DNA of 64,000 nucleotides from Billgrantia montanilacus (GCF_003336675.1 NZ_QPII01000001.1:530170-594169); one strand, 5' to 3'; positions 8,252-18,384 are shown, numbered from the stretch's first letter. The notes: generated by a model from the sequence alone, not told the origin. Program-made: numbers and translations.

Positions 8252-10087
8252 ATGCTGTCAGGGTTGGAAGGTCCATCACAAGTCGAGTGGGAAGAGTGGA
8301 ATGCGCAGCTGCAGGAAATGGGGCAGCAGTATCAGGCGCTAATGCAGGACCTCCTCGCAAAAATGGCGCCCGATGCGGCGGCCGACACTATCCATAGCGA
8401 TATGCGGGAAGCCTTCCAGGCTGGCGCCGAGTCCCTGATGCGTAATCCTCAGCTGGTGTGGCAGACCCAGGCCCGCCTGCTCCAGGATCAATGGCAGCTG
8501 TGGCAGAACGCCCTGCGGTCCGCCAACGGCGAGCCGGTCGACCCCCTGGTGGTACCCCAGCGCGGCGATCGACGTTTCAGCGACGAGGCCTGGACCAATG
8601 ATCCCTACTACCAGGCGATCATGCAGCAGTATCTACTCTTTTCGCGCCTGGTCGAAGAACTGATCGAACGCCTGGAGGGGCTTCCCGAGCAGCAGAAGCG
8701 CAACCTGGCCTTCTATGCTCGCCAACTGGTCAATGCCATGGCGCCGACCAACTTCATCTCCACCAACCCCGAAGTGATGCGGCGTACCATGGAGACCCGT
8801 GGCCAGAATTTGGTCGATGGCCTGACCCGGCTGCGCGAGGACCTGGCCAATTCCGCCGATGGGCTGAATGTGAGCATGACCGATCGCAGCGCCTTCGAGG
8901 TGGGTGAGAACATCGCCGTGACGCCCGGTCATGTGGTGTTCGAGAATGAACTGATCCAGTTGCTCCAGTACACGCCCACGACCGAGACGGTGTTCAAGAC
9001 GCCGCTGCTGGTCGTGCCGCCCTGGATCAACAAGTACTATATTCTCGACCTGCGCCAGGACAATTCCATGGTCAAGTGGCTGGTGGATCAGGGCCACACC
9101 GTGTTCCTGATCTCCTGGCGCAATCCAGGACCAGAACAGCGGGACCTGACCTGGGCCGACTACATGCAGATGGGGCCGATCACCGCCATGGAAGCCATCG
9201 AGCAGGCCTGTGGCGAGAAATCGGTCAATCTGCTCAGCTACTGTGTCGGTGGAACCCTGACGGCCTCCACAGTGGCCTATCTCACCAGCACCCGCCGTGG
9301 CCGCAAGGTCAGGTCCGTGACCTACATGGCCACCCTGCAGGACTTCCGCGACCCGGGTGAGATCGGTGTACTCTTGAGCGAGCCGGTTCTGGCGGGGATC
9401 GAGGCTCGACTCGAGAAGGATGGCTATCTCGACGGCCGTTCAATGGCCTATACCTTCAATCTGTTGCGCGAGAACGATCTCTTCTGGTCCTTCTATGTCA
9501 GCAACTACCTGAAGGGCGAGAACCCGGCGCCATTCGACCTGCTTTACTGGAACACCGACGGCACCAACCTGCCGGCGGCGACGCACGGCTGGTATCTGCG
9601 CAGCATGTATCTTGAGAATCGACTGGTGCAGCCCGGCGGTATCGAGCTGGACGGAGTCAAGATCGACCTGCGCAAGGTTTCTACGCCGAGCTACTTCGTC
9701 TCTACTCGCGACGACCATATCGCCAAGTGGAACAGCACCTACTACGGCGCGCTGCTGCCCAAGGGGCCGACGACGTTCGTGCTGGGTGGTTCCGGTCATA
9801 TCGCCGGTATCGTCAACCCACCGCACAAGAACAAGTATGGCTACTGGACCAACAGCGAGTTGCCCGACAGCCATGAGGAGTGGCTGGCCGGCGCCGAGGG
9901 TCACGAGGGATCCTGGTGGCCACACTGGCAGCAGTGGATGACCGAGGGCGGCTACGCCGACCCGGAGAAGATGGTGCCGGCACGTCAGCCGGGCGAGGGC
10001 GAATTGCCGCTGCTTGAGGAAGCGCCGGGGCGCTACGTGCGCATGACCATTCCCGAGGTGCTGGGAGAAGTGCCGCCGAAGGAGTAA
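8252..10087 (+). CDS. phaC: Class I poly(3-hydroxyalkanoate) synthase
   Basis: 611 residues. The lipase-like box SYCVGGT places the nucleophile at Cys331; the catalytic Asp488 is in RDDHIAKW and His516 in GSGHIAGIVNP, the normal spacing for PhaC. The N-terminal domain and the conserved PPWINKYYILDL are present. It polymerises (R)-3-hydroxyacyl-CoA on storage granules. Length fits class I (about 590-620), which works without a PhaE or PhaR subunit. A strong terminator follows at 10116. Confidence 0.96.
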   Translation: MLSGLEGPSQVEWEEWNAQLQEMGQQYQALMQDLLAKMAPDAAADTIHSDMREAFQAGAESLMRNPQLVWQTQARLLQDQWQLWQNALRSANGEPVDPLVVPQRGDRRFSDEAWTNDPYYQAIMQQYLLFSRLVEELIERLEGLPEQQKRNLAFYARQLVNAMAPTNFISTNPEVMRRTMETRGQNLVDGLTRLREDLANSADGLNVSMTDRSAFEVGENIAVTPGHVVFENELIQLLQYTPTTETVFKTPLLVVPPWINKYYILDLRQDNSMVKWLVDQGHTVFLISWRNPGPEQRDLTWADYMQMGPITAMEAIEQACGEKSVNLLSYCVGGTLTASTVAYLTSTRRGRKVRSVTYMATLQDFRDPGEIGVLLSEPVLAGIEARLEKDGYLDGRSMAYTFNLLRENDLFWSFYVSNYLKGENPAPFDLLYWNTDGTNLPAATHGWYLRSMYLENRLVQPGGIELDGVKIDLRKVSTPSYFVSTRDDHIAKWNSTYYGALLPKGPTTFVLGGSGHIAGIVNPPHKNKYGYWTNSELPDSHEEWLAGAEGHEGSWWPHWQQWMTEGGYADPEKMVPARQPGEGELPLLEEAPGRYVRMTIPEVLGEVPPKE

Positions 10088-10115
10088 TCGGCAGGCATCG
10101 ACGAGAAAGAATCAA

Positions 10116-10148
10116 CGTGGCCCGCCTTGAGCGGGCCACGTTTTTTTT
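10116..10148 (+). terminator. Rho-independent terminator after phaC
   Basis: CGTGGCCCGC (10116-10125), loop CTTGA, GCGGGCCACG (10131-10140), followed by eight T residues. This is a textbook intrinsic terminator 28 bases after the phaC stop. Confidence 0.95.
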
Positions 10149-10162
10149 GGCGATGCAAGGTC

Positions 10163-10690
10163 AGTGGTTATTGCGAGTGCTGGGCGACACCGCCGGGAGT
10201 CCTTCGGCCACCAGTCGCCGATACCTAGGACCGGAGCTAAAGCTGCTCCAACAGTTTTTTCTCTCTCCTTTGGAGGAAAAGACCGCTGTTGGAGCGCTGG
10301 TCCCCATCGCGACTGGCGCCGGCAGGCGCCTCGGCGTAGGCCGAGAGGGCAGTGGTTATCGCCAGCTTTGGCAACACCGCCGGGAGGCTTTCAGCCTCCA
10401 GTCGCGAGCTAAAGCTGCTCCAACAGTTTTTTCTCTCCCCTTGGCGGAGAGTATCGCTGTTGTAGCGCTCGGTTCGGCGCTCCGAGTTTCTATCGCGACG
10501 GGCGCCTCGGCGGAGGCTGGCGCGTTAGAGGCTATCGCGAATGCTGGGCAACACCGCCGGGAGGCTTTCAGCCTCCAGTCGCGAGCTAAAGCTGCTCCAA
10601 CAGTTTTTTCTCTCTCCTTTGGATGACAGGATCGCTGTTGGAGCGCCGCTCTGCGTCGCGACTGGCGCCGGCAGGCGCCCCGCGGAAGCA
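10163..10690. repeat. Three tandem REP-like palindromic repeat units
   Basis: About 560 bases without a gene between phaC and lnt. Three imperfect units start near 10163, 10351 and 10530 (spacing ~175-188 bases). Each has an ACACCGCCGGGAG segment, a GAGCTAAAGCTGCTCC core, a run of six T, and then a copy of CTGTTGGAGC or a near variant. Within each unit GCTCCAACAG and CTGTTGGAGC form a 10-bp inverted repeat (unit 1: 10245-10254 and 10286-10295). Units 1 and 3 end in GGCGCCGGCAGGCGCC. The core resembles the dispersed REP elements of Pseudomonas-type genomes. No reading frame here is credible. Confidence 0.75.
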
Positions 10691-10712
10691 CCATAGCCCG
10701 AAACCACCACGC

Positions 10713-12197
10713 TCAGGGTTTGGCAGTCACATAAGGTCGGCGCCGCAGCCAGATACCCGGCAGCACCAGCAGCACGGCGAGCAGCCAGACCGGCCAGCTG
10801 CCGGTGCGGGTGAAGGGCGTGAGGCCCTGCATCGGCGTGGCTTCCCCGGTGAGGTAGGTGGTCTCGAACTGGGGGGCTCGGGCGGTGATGCGGCCCTGCG
10901 GGTCGATGATTGCGGTGACGCCATTGCTGGTGGCGCGCACCACATAGCGGCCGTTCTCGAGGGCGCGCAGGCGGGCCATCTGCAGATGCTGCAGCGGACC
11001 GATCGACTCGCCGAACCAGGTGTCATTGGATACCGTCAGCAGCAGCTCGGAGTCGCGCGCTCGATCGGCCACTAGGTCGGCGTAGATGATCTCGTAGCAG
11101 ATGGCGTTGCCGATGGTGGTGCCCACGGCCTGGATCGGCGGCTGTCCCTCCGGCCCCGGCGTCATGGCCGGCATCGGCAGGTCGAAGAAGGCGATGGTTC
11201 CACGAAGCCAGCGCTCCAGCGGCAGATACTCGCCGAAGGGCACCAGGTGCGCCTTGCGGTACTCGCCTTCCGTATTGCCGACCCCGATCACGCTGTTGTA
11301 ATAGAGCCCGCGCCCTTCGCGCTGCAGAACCCCGGTAAGCAGGGCGCTGCCTGGCGGCATGGCGGACTGAGCGCGCTCCAGAATCGGCGTCGCTTCATCC
11401 TCGAACATCGGCAATGCCGCTTCCGGCCAGATGATCAGGTCGATATCGTCGGCCTGCTCCCGGGTCATTTCCAGGTAGGTATTGGCCGCCATTCGCTGGC
11501 CTTCCGGGGTCCACTTGATCAACTGCGGCAGATTGCCCTGCAGCAGGGCGACTCGCAGGGGCTCGCCGGCGGGTGAGGTCCACTGGATCGGCAGGACCAG
11601 CGGGGCCAGCCAGAATGCAGCCATGGGGGCCACGGCCCACCAACGGCGACGCAGGAATTCGACCGCGAGCGTGCCGGTGAGCACGGTCAGAAGCGAAAGC
11701 AGATAGACGCCGCCAATCGGCGCCCAGGGCGCCAACGGGGAGTCCACATGGGCGCTACCCAGCAGCAGCCAGGGAAAGCCGGTGAACAGCCAGGTGCGCA
11801 GCCACTCGCCGAGCACCCAGGCGCCGGCAAAGGTGAGAAAAGCGAGGCGAGGACCGGTCAGCCGGCGATAGAGCCAGAGGGTCGCGGCGAAGAACAGCGC
11901 CATGCAGCAGACGAACAGCGTTGTCAGGAATATCGCCAGCGGGACACCGGTGTAGCCGTAGTCGTGAATCGACACATAGACCCACGAAGCGCCGGAGCCG
12001 AACAGCCCGACCCCATAGAACCAGCCCTTGAACGACGCCTGCAGCGGCGACAGGTGGTGGATGCCCAGGGCCATCAGCCCGGCGGCGATGGGGCCTAGCC
12101 ACCAGAGCTCGAATGGGGAAGCGGTCAGCGTGCTCAGCACGCCGGCGGCCAGCGCCAGGAGATAGGCAGCTGCCGGGGGAAGACGGAATTCAGTCAT
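10713..12197 (-). CDS. lnt: Apolipoprotein N-acyltransferase
   Basis: 494 residues. N-terminal membrane segments (about residues 8-200) precede a periplasmic nitrilase-like domain and a C-terminal membrane helix. The Glu-Lys-Cys triad is visible in IIWPEAALP, YRKAHLVPFGEYLP and NAICYEIIY. It adds the third acyl chain to lipoproteins in the inner membrane. It is last in the minus-strand order miaB-ybeZ-ybeY-ybeX-lnt, as in E. coli, with 24 bases after ybeX. Confidence 0.96.
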   Translation of the reverse strand: MTEFRLPPAAAYLLALAAGVLSTLTASPFELWWLGPIAAGLMALGIHHLSPLQASFKGWFYGVGLFGSGASWVYVSIHDYGYTGVPLAIFLTTLFVCCMALFFAATLWLYRRLTGPRLAFLTFAGAWVLGEWLRTWLFTGFPWLLLGSAHVDSPLAPWAPIGGVYLLSLLTVLTGTLAVEFLRRRWWAVAPMAAFWLAPLVLPIQWTSPAGEPLRVALLQGNLPQLIKWTPEGQRMAANTYLEMTREQADDIDLIIWPEAALPMFEDEATPILERAQSAMPPGSALLTGVLQREGRGLYYNSVIGVGNTEGEYRKAHLVPFGEYLPLERWLRGTIAFFDLPMPAMTPGPEGQPPIQAVGTTIGNAICYEIIYADLVADRARDSELLLTVSNDTWFGESIGPLQHLQMARLRALENGRYVVRATSNGVTAIIDPQGRITARAPQFETTYLTGEATPMQGLTPFTRTGSWPVWLLAVLLVLPGIWLRRRPYVTAKP

Positions 12198-12221
12198 GGG
12201 TAATCGTGGATCCTGGCGAGC

Positions 12222-13097
12222 CTATTCTTCCGTGAGTGCTTCATCACTGCTCGGGGCTGCTTCCAGCAGGCGGATGCGGCGATTGTCGGCGTTGAGCACG
12301 GTGAAGCGCCAGCCGCCAAGCTCGGCATGTTCGCCGCGTCCTGGCAGGTGGCCGAAGCGCTGCATGACCAGACCGCCGACCGTATCGAACTCGTCGTCGG
12401 AGAAGCCGGTGCCGAAGCGCTCGTTGAAATCCTCTATTGGCGTCAGGGCGCGGATGGCATAGCGGCCTTCGCCGAGCTCGCGGATATCATCGTCCTCGTC
12501 GGTATCGTGCTCGTCTTCGATGTCGCCGACGATCTGCTCGAGAATATCCTCGATGGTCACGATGCCCGCGGTACCGCCATATTCGTCGACTACCACCGCC
12601 ATGTGGTTGTGAGTGTCGCGAAACTCCTTCAGCAGGCTGTTGAGCCGCTTGGATTCCGGTACGAACATGGCGGGGCGCAGGATATCTTCAATGCGGAAGT
12701 TCTCGCGCTCCTCATCCGGACAGTTGAGCAATCGCAGCAGGTCCTTGACCAGCAGCAGTCCCTTGATTTCATCGAGGTTCTCGCCGATGACCGGGTAACG
12801 GGAGTGCCCTGTTTCGTCGATCAGTGCGAGGTACTCGTCCGGCGGTTGATCGGCGGCAATGGCCGCGACCTGGGAGCGCGGTATCAGTACTTCGCGGACC
12901 TGCTGGTCGCTGATATTCAGGGCGCCTTCGATGATCATCATCGCGTCCTGCTCCAGCTTCAACCGCGTGCCGGCCTGGCGCAGGAATTCCATCAGCTCTT
13001 CCCGCGAACTGGGCCCATCATTATCACCCGAGAGGGCGCCGAGTAGTTTCTCTAGCCAGGACTTACCGCCCTGACCGGTTGATCGGTCTTCACTCAT
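12222..13097 (-). CDS. ybeX: CorC/YbeX family CBS-domain protein
   Basis: 291 residues. There is no membrane domain. A CBS pair follows the conserved [14 protein letters not shown] (about residues 70-85), and a C-terminal CorC_HlyC domain carries [19 protein letters not shown]. This family is linked to Mg/Co handling (CorC) and, for YbeX, to ribosome metabolism. The start overlaps ybeY by ATGA, consistent with one operon. Confidence 0.93.
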   Translation of the reverse strand: MSEDRSTGQGGKSWLEKLLGALSGDNDGPSSREELMEFLRQAGTRLKLEQDAMMIIEGALNISDQQVREVLIPRSQVAAIAADQPPDEYLALIDETGHSRYPVIGENLDEIKGLLLVKDLLRLLNCPDEERENFRIEDILRPAMFVPESKRLNSLLKEFRDTHNHMAVVVDEYGGTAGIVTIEDILEQIVGDIEDEHDTDEDDDIRELGEGRYAIRALTPIEDFNERFGTGFSDDEFDTVGGLVMQRFGHLPGRGEHAELGGWRFTVLNADNRRIRLLEAAPSSDEALTEE

Positions 13098-13624
13098 GGG
13101 TCGAGTCTCTCGTCCTCGCTGTCGAAGCGTCGCTCGCCATTGCTGATGCTCATGTCCCGGACCGGCAGGTAAGGGTCGGCAATGGAAAAGGTTGCCAGGA
13201 TATCGCGCTCCAGCTGTTCCATGGTTTCGGCTTCAGCCTCCTCGGTATGGTCATGTCCGAGCAGATGTAGTGTGCCATGGACCACCAGGTGAGCGTAGTG
13301 ATCTTCCAGCCGCTTGTCCTGCTCCTGAGCTTCCTGCATGACGACGGGATGGCAGATCACCAGGTCGCCGAGCAGCGACAGCTCGATGCCGGGGGGAGCT
13401 TCGAAGGGGAATGAAAGCACGTTGGTGGGGCGATCGCGGCCGCGATAGTCCCGGTTAAGGGCCAGGCTCTCGGCGGCATCGACGATCCGGATAGTGACCT
13501 CGGTGCGGCGCTCTTCAGGGAAGTGGGCCAGTACGGCCTCGACCCAGGATTCGAGTGCCGACTGTGCCGGCAGAGAGCTGCCGGTGGAGGCGATCTGGCG
13601 GTCGACTATCGCGGCGGGGGTCAT
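13094..13624 (-). CDS. ybeY: rRNA maturation RNase YbeY
   Basis: 176 residues. The zinc site [11 protein letters not shown] (three histidines in the HxxxHxxxxxH pattern) is intact near residues 115-125, and [15 protein letters not shown] is the family's N-terminal signature. It is a metal-dependent endoribonuclease involved in 16S 3'-end maturation and ribosome quality control. It overlaps ybeZ upstream and ybeX downstream by four bases each. Confidence 0.96.
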   Translation of the reverse strand: MTPAAIVDRQIASTGSSLPAQSALESWVEAVLAHFPEERRTEVTIRIVDAAESLALNRDYRGRDRPTNVLSFPFEAPPGIELSLLGDLVICHPVVMQEAQEQDKRLEDHYAHLVVHGTLHLLGHDHTEEAEAETMEQLERDILATFSIADPYLPVRDMSISNGERRFDSEDERLDP

Positions 13625-14721
13625 GATTCGCCGTAATCCTTGCTGCCCCTGTGGCGCTCGCGCTCCTGCCGGAGTGACTCGCGCTCGCGGGTGCGGGCCT
13701 CGACCCGTGCGCGCTCCTGGACCTCCTGCTCGGCCTCGAAGCCCTCGTAGGCTTCGATGATGCGCTGTACCAGCGGATGACGTACCACGTCCTTTGCGGC
13801 GAAGTGAGTCACACCGATGCCTGGTGTGCCTCGCAGCACCTCCAGCACCTGGATCAGACCGGAGCTCGACCCACGTGGCAGATCGACCTGGGTGACGTCG
13901 CCGGTGATCACGGCGGTCGAGCCGAAGCCGATACGGGTCAGGAACATCTTCATTTGTTCGCGAGTGGTGTTCTGGCTCTCGTCGAGAATGATGAAGGCAT
14001 TGTTGAGCGTGCGCCCACGCATGTAGGCCAGCGGGGCGATCTCGATCACCTGCCGCTCGATCAACTTGCCGACCTGCTCGAAGCCGAGCATCTCGTAGAG
14101 GGCGTCATAGAGCGGACGCAGGTAGGGGTCGATCTTCTGGGCCAGGTCGCCGGGCAGGAAGCCGAGTTTTTCACCCGCTTCCACGGCCGGTCGGACCAGC
14201 AGGATGCGGCGCACTTCCTGATGGTTGAGCGCCTCCACCGCTGCGGCTACGGCCAGGTAGGTCTTGCCGGTACCGGCCGGGCCAATGCCGAAGTTGATGT
14301 CATGGGCGCGAATGCTCGTGACATAGCTCTGCTGGTTCTGTCCGCGTGGCTTGATCAAGACCTTGGGCGTGCGCAGCAGGACGTCGCCGTCTTCGTGCCC
14401 CTCTTCCTCCTCCAGCGCCTCGAGGCCGGATTCCTGCAGGAACAGGTGCACGGTGTCCGGCGACAGCTCGCTGGCTTCGGCTTCGCGATAGAGGTGCTCC
14501 AGCACATTGGCGGCGGCCTTCACTCGATTTCCCGGGCCTGCCAGCTGGAACACGTTGCCGCGATTGCGAAGGGTGACACCGAGTCGTTCCTCGACCAGTT
14601 TGAGGTGTTCATCGCGCTGACCACAGAGAGTGGCCAGGCGCTGGGGGTCATTGGGTTCGAGGCTCAATGTGATGATGCGGTTCGCCTGAGAAGTTGGCTG
14701 GCTCAAGACAAGGGGATCCAT
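13621..14721 (-). CDS. ybeZ: PhoH-family ATPase YbeZ
   Basis: 366 residues. It has an N-terminal KH-like region, the Walker A GPAGTGKT in the middle, a Walker [10 protein letters not shown], and a charged C-terminal tail rich in RERE repeats. PhoH/YbeZ proteins are RNA-related ATPases that partner with YbeY. It is the first of the overlapping ybeZYX-lnt genes, 60 bases after miaB with a hairpin between. Confidence 0.94.
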   Translation of the reverse strand: MDPLVLSQPTSQANRIITLSLEPNDPQRLATLCGQRDEHLKLVEERLGVTLRNRGNVFQLAGPGNRVKAAANVLEHLYREAEASELSPDTVHLFLQESGLEALEEEEGHEDGDVLLRTPKVLIKPRGQNQQSYVTSIRAHDINFGIGPAGTGKTYLAVAAAVEALNHQEVRRILLVRPAVEAGEKLGFLPGDLAQKIDPYLRPLYDALYEMLGFEQVGKLIERQVIEIAPLAYMRGRTLNNAFIILDESQNTTREQMKMFLTRIGFGSTAVITGDVTQVDLPRGSSSGLIQVLEVLRGTPGIGVTHFAAKDVVRHPLVQRIIEAYEGFEAEQEVQERARVEARTRERESLRQERERHRGSKDYGES

Positions 14722-14747
14722 GCGTTGCGAATGTGGGCTCAGCTTAC

Positions 14748-14769
14748 TGCCCCGGCAAAGGCCGGGGCA
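14748..14769. terminator. Hairpin between miaB and ybeZ
   Basis: GCCCCGGC (14749-14756), loop AAAG, GCCGGGGC (14761-14768), a perfect 8-bp stem extended by one T-A pair. No T-run follows on either strand, so partial termination or mRNA processing between miaB and ybeZ is more likely than full termination. Confidence 0.5.
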
Positions 14770-14781
14770 ATGACAGAATGC

Positions 14782-16125
14782 TCAGTGTAGTGCCGGTGAG
14801 TGCAGCTCGCCACGTAACGAGTTGGGTAGCGCTTCGGTGATGGTCACGTCGACGAAGTGGCCGATCAGCTCGGTGGGGTTGGCGGCACGGAAATTGACCA
14901 CCCGATTGTTCTCGGTACGCCCCGAGAGCTGGCCCGGATCCCTCGGCGAGAAGCCGGTGACCAGAATGCGCTGGGTCGACCCTACCATCCGGCGGCTGAT
15001 CTGCATGGCTTGCTGGATGATACGCTCCTGAAGAATCGCCAGGCGCTGCTTCTTGACGCTCTCGGGAGTATCGTCGGCGAGGCTTGCCGCCGGCGTGCCG
15101 GGGCGGGCCGAATAGACGAAGCTGAAGGAGTGGTCGAAGCCGATGCGATGGATCAGGTCCATGGTCGCTTCGAAATCCGCTTCGGTCTCGCCGGGGAAGC
15201 CGATGATGAAGTCCGACGAGAAGCTGATATCGGGGCGCAGCTTGCGGATGCGCTCCAGCTTCTCCACGTACTCCTCGACGGTGTGGCCGCGCTTCATCGC
15301 TGCCAGAATACGGTCGGAGCCGGCCTGCACCGGCAGGTGCAGGTGGCTGACCAGTTCCGGCACCTCGCCATAGGCCTCGATAAGGCTATCGGTAAACTCC
15401 ACCGGGTGAGACGTAGTGAAACGGACGCGATCGATACCTTCCACCGCCGCCACGCAGGCGATCAGCTCAGCCAGGTCGATTTCGTCGCCGAGCTGGTTCT
15501 CTCCCCGATAGGCATTGACGTTCTGCCCCAGCAGGTTGATCTCGCGTACCCCCTGGTCGGCCAGGTGGATGACTTCGTCCATGACCGACTCGAAGGGGCG
15601 CGAAACTTCCTCGCCGCGGGTATAGGGCACGACACAGAAGGTGCAGTACTTGGAGCAGCCTTCCATGACCGAGACAAAGGCAGTGGCCCCATCGGAACTG
15701 GGGCTGGGCAGGTGGTCGAACTTCTCGATCTCAGGGAAGGTGACGTCGACCACCGAAATCTGGTCGTTGCGCCGTGAGTCGAGCATGGCCGGGACTCGGT
15801 GAAGGGTCTGGGGGCCGAAGACCATGTCGACATGAGGGGCGCGCTTGCGCAGTGCCTCCCCTTCCTGACTGGCCACGCAGCCTCCCACGCCGATGACCAG
15901 GTCGGGGTTGGCATCCTTGAGCTTCTTCCAGCGGCCGAGCTGGTGGAAGACCTTCTCCTGTGCCTTCTCCCGGATCGAGCAGGTGTTGAGAAGGATGACG
16001 TCGGCATCGCCTTCGTCGTCGGTCAGTTCCAGCTGGTGGGATTCGCCGAGCAGGTCCGCCATGCGGGCAGAGTCATACTCGTTCATCTGGCAGCCGTGGG
16101 TCTTGATGAAGAGTTTCTTCGCCAT
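14782..16125 (-). CDS. miaB: tRNA-2-methylthio-N6-dimethylallyladenosine synthase
   Basis: 447 residues. The N-terminal UPF0004 domain has three Fe-S cysteines ([30 protein letters not shown]). The radical-SAM CxxxCxxC is in [18 protein letters not shown], and a C-terminal TRAM region follows. It methylthiolates i6A37 of tRNAs reading UNN codons, including tRNA-Trp, which may matter for the trp attenuator in this window. It precedes ybeZYX-lnt. Confidence 0.97.
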   Translation of the reverse strand: MAKKLFIKTHGCQMNEYDSARMADLLGESHQLELTDDEGDADVILLNTCSIREKAQEKVFHQLGRWKKLKDANPDLVIGVGGCVASQEGEALRKRAPHVDMVFGPQTLHRVPAMLDSRRNDQISVVDVTFPEIEKFDHLPSPSSDGATAFVSVMEGCSKYCTFCVVPYTRGEEVSRPFESVMDEVIHLADQGVREINLLGQNVNAYRGENQLGDEIDLAELIACVAAVEGIDRVRFTTSHPVEFTDSLIEAYGEVPELVSHLHLPVQAGSDRILAAMKRGHTVEEYVEKLERIRKLRPDISFSSDFIIGFPGETEADFEATMDLIHRIGFDHSFSFVYSARPGTPAASLADDTPESVKKQRLAILQERIIQQAMQISRRMVGSTQRILVTGFSPRDPGQLSGRTENNRVVNFRAANPTELIGHFVDVTITEALPNSLRGELHSPALH

Positions 16126-16369
16126 AAGAATAGGGTCGCTGTCGGTTGCCCGACGCTTGCGTCACCGGTGAGTGGAGTGTCGCGGGAATGCGGCTCAGGC
16201 AGGCTGCCGAGCCGTTCTCGAAGATGCGCTCATTATACGGAACCAGGGGCAGCGGGGCTAGCGTGGTGGTCTCGTCACCCATCGACTGTGTTACGCTTGC
16301 GAGTCTGCAGGGGTGTACCTCGCTTCGGGGTGCGCAACGGTCAATCGAACGGGAAGGAACGACGGCCTT

Positions 16370-16699
16370 ATGGCGGCCAAGCCGATCTATCGGGTGGTTT
16401 TTCACCAGCAAGGTGAAGTGTGGGAACTCTACGCCCGCGAGATATTCCAAAGCGATCTCTGGGGCTTCATCGAGATCGAGGAGTTCGTCTTCCAGGATGG
16501 CTCGAAGCTGGTGGTGGACCCCTCGGCCGACAAGCTGCGCCACACCTTCGACGGTGTGACCCGCAGCTATCTGCCGATCAATTCCATCGTCCGCATCGAC
16601 GAGGTGGAGCGAGAAGGGCCGGCGCGGGCAGTCAAGAGCGAAGGGCGTATCGCCGAGTTTCCGCGGGCGCCGATGCCGCCGCCCCGGGGTGACCGCTAG
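16370..16699 (+). CDS. DUF1820 family protein
   Basis: 109 residues from the ATG at 16370, with a GGAAGGA about 12 bases upstream. YRVVFHQQGEVWELYAREIFQSDLWGFIEIEEF is characteristic of this small gammaproteobacterial family of unknown function. It contains a SYLPINSIVRIDEV segment and a Pro/Arg-rich tail. It is divergent from miaB, a neighbour pair also known in pseudomonads. It is probably a cytoplasmic accessory protein. Confidence 0.85.
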   Translation: MAAKPIYRVVFHQQGEVWELYAREIFQSDLWGFIEIEEFVFQDGSKLVVDPSADKLRHTFDGVTRSYLPINSIVRIDEVEREGPARAVKSEGRIAEFPRAPMPPPRGDR

Positions 16700-16826
16700 G
16701 AGGTCAGTGCCAGGAGGGGAGCGCTGACAGTTTCCGGGCACAATGACTGGTCATGAATTGACCAGTCCGTCTCGGGGCCATGTGGGGCAACAGGTGGCAA
16801 GGTCTTTCCAGCGTTTTTCCCGGGAC

Positions 16827-16849
16827 TTATCCACAGAAGCTGTGGATAG
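16827..16849. promoter_or_regulatory. Palindrome containing a consensus DnaA box
   Basis: TTATCCACAG, spacer AAG, CTGTGGATAG. The left arm contains the exact consensus DnaA box TTATCCACA; the right arm is the inverted box with one mismatch. It lies in the 260-base gap between the DUF1820 gene and the SH3-domain gene. It could bind DnaA, or could simply act as a hairpin in the transcript. Confidence 0.5.
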
Positions 16850-16960
16850 CCCCCTCCGACAATGGTCTCATCGGCTGCCGGACGAACGGGAGGTTCGACG
16901 GCGGCTTACAGGTCGCGGCGCAGCAGCTGCCGCAGGAGCCTTCGATAGCAGGACAACGGC

Positions 16961-17590
16961 ATGACAATGCATAGATTCTCGACTCTCATGGTGGGTGTCA
17001 CACTGGGGCTGATGGCCCTGCCGCTGCATGCCCAGCAGAATTCGGACGCCACCCATTGGGTATCCGACGAACTGACCACTTATGTTCGCAGCGGCCCGAC
17101 CGATGGCTACCGCATTGTCGGCACGCTGACCTCCGGTGAACCGGTCACCGTGCTGGAAGCCAGTGGCGACTACAGCCGTGTACGCAACGCCGAGGGCAGT
17201 ACCGTCTGGGTACTCAGCGACGAATTGCAGGAGGAACCCAGTGCGCGCCAGCAGTTGCCGACACTCGAAAGGCAGGTAGCTGAGCTGGAAGAGGAGCTGG
17301 GCAGCATCAACGAGACCTGGGAGGATCGGGTGTCGGCGATGACAGAGACGCTGGATGTTCGCGAGCAGCGCATCGCCGAGCTGGAGGCAAGCAATCGTCA
17401 GCTCGACAGTGAAGCCGACCAGTCACGGCAGACCATTCGCCAGTTGCAGGCTCGGCTGGACACCCAGGAAGAGGACCTGCTGATTCGCTATTTCATGTAT
17501 GGAGGAGGAGTCGCCGGTGCCGGCCTGCTGGTAGGGCTGATCATCCCCCATCTGCCACGCAAGAAACGCAAGCGCGACCGCTGGTTCTAA
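16961..17590 (+). CDS. TIGR04211-type SH3 domain-containing membrane protein (YgiM-like)
   Basis: 209 residues. A signal peptide (about residues 1-24, ending LPLHAQQ) is followed by a bacterial SH3 domain (THWVSDELTTYVRSGPTDGY... VWVLSDEL), a long coiled coil (about residues 90-165) and a C-terminal membrane helix ending in KKRKRDRWF. The topology is a periplasmic SH3-coiled-coil protein anchored at its C-terminus. An AGGA is 7 bases before the ATG. The exact function is unknown; cell-envelope binding is likely. Confidence 0.85.
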   Translation: MTMHRFSTLMVGVTLGLMALPLHAQQNSDATHWVSDELTTYVRSGPTDGYRIVGTLTSGEPVTVLEASGDYSRVRNAEGSTVWVLSDELQEEPSARQQLPTLERQVAELEEELGSINETWEDRVSAMTETLDVREQRIAELEASNRQLDSEADQSRQTIRQLQARLDTQEEDLLIRYFMYGGGVAGAGLLVGLIIPHLPRKKRKRDRWF

Positions 17591-17617
17591 GGGAGAGCAG
17601 GTTTCAAGGGAGAGACT

Positions 17618-18259
17618 ATGGCTGGGCAATGGGTGGACCGCTGGCGGGAAGGGCGCATCGGATTTCACCGCTCTCAGGTGCATCCGGCGCTTATGCAGTA
17701 CTGGCCGCTGCTCGGGGCGAGGCCGGGCACTAAGGTCCTTGTGCCGCTCTGTGGCAAGAGCCTCGACATGCGCTGGCTCGCTCGCCATGATCATCCGGTC
17801 TTGGGCATCGAACTGGCCGAGGAGGCGATCGAGCAGTTCGTCGCCGAAGGCACCGGAGAGATATCCCGCTACCGGCAGGAGCCCTTTGCCGTCTGCCGTC
17901 AGGGCAGCGTCGAGCTATGGTGTGGGGACTTCTTCCACTTCCATATCGAGCAGGCCGCCGAGATCGGCGCCTTCTACGACCGGGGCGCGCTGATCGCCTT
18001 GCCGCCGGCTACGCGGCAGCGTTATGCCTTCCATCTCGGTCAACTGACCCCTCCCGGTGCGCGCGGGCTTTTGATCAGCCTGGTGCGTGCCCCGGGCGAC
18101 GAGGGCGGCGGTCCGCCGTTCAGCGTCACTGCCGACGAGGTGCGCGAGCTCTTCGAGCCCAATTTCCTGGTCACACACCTGGAGGATGGGCAGCCCGAAG
18201 AGGGGAGCGGCTTTCGTGAAAGCGTTTGGGCCCTGGTACGACGTGGGCCCGCCGTCTAG
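17618..18259 (+). CDS. tpm: Thiopurine S-methyltransferase family protein
   Basis: 213 residues. WVDRWREGRIGFHRSQVHP at the N-terminus and VLVPLCGKSLDMRWLA are the characteristic TPMT segments, followed by LGIELAEEAIEQF (the SAM-binding acidic strand) and YDRGALIALPPATRQRY. Bacterial TPMT methylates thiopurines and detoxifies selenium or tellurium species in some hosts. It lies 27 bases after the SH3-domain gene. Confidence 0.92.
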   Translation: MAGQWVDRWREGRIGFHRSQVHPALMQYWPLLGARPGTKVLVPLCGKSLDMRWLARHDHPVLGIELAEEAIEQFVAEGTGEISRYRQEPFAVCRQGSVELWCGDFFHFHIEQAAEIGAFYDRGALIALPPATRQRYAFHLGQLTPPGARGLLISLVRAPGDEGGGPPFSVTADEVRELFEPNFLVTHLEDGQPEEGSGFRESVWALVRRGPAV

Positions 18260-18350
18260 CCACTGACCAACCAAGTCCTGACTGGCCAAGCACTGTCCGA
18301 GAAGGACTTCATTCGTCGCTTTCAAGACAACGCCGAGTGCGCACGAAAAA

Positions 18351-18384
18351 CCAAAGCGGGCGCCCATGTGGGCGCCCGCTTTGG
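18351..18384. terminator. Bidirectional terminator between tpm and yajG
   Basis: A long perfect palindrome: arms CCAAAGCGGGCGCCCA and TGGGCGCCCGCTTTGG (16 bp each) around a two-base centre. It lies between the convergent tpm and yajG genes. T-rich ends occur on both strands (CTTTGG), so it can serve both. Confidence 0.8.

Noticed and set aside
10117..10626. A 169-codon frame across the REP array
   Set aside because: Its repeats in protein come from the DNA repeats; no start signal and not conserved-like.
10163..10690. CRISPR array
   Set aside because: Units are ~180 bases with internal palindromes and no short, regular, unique spacers; no cas genes nearby.
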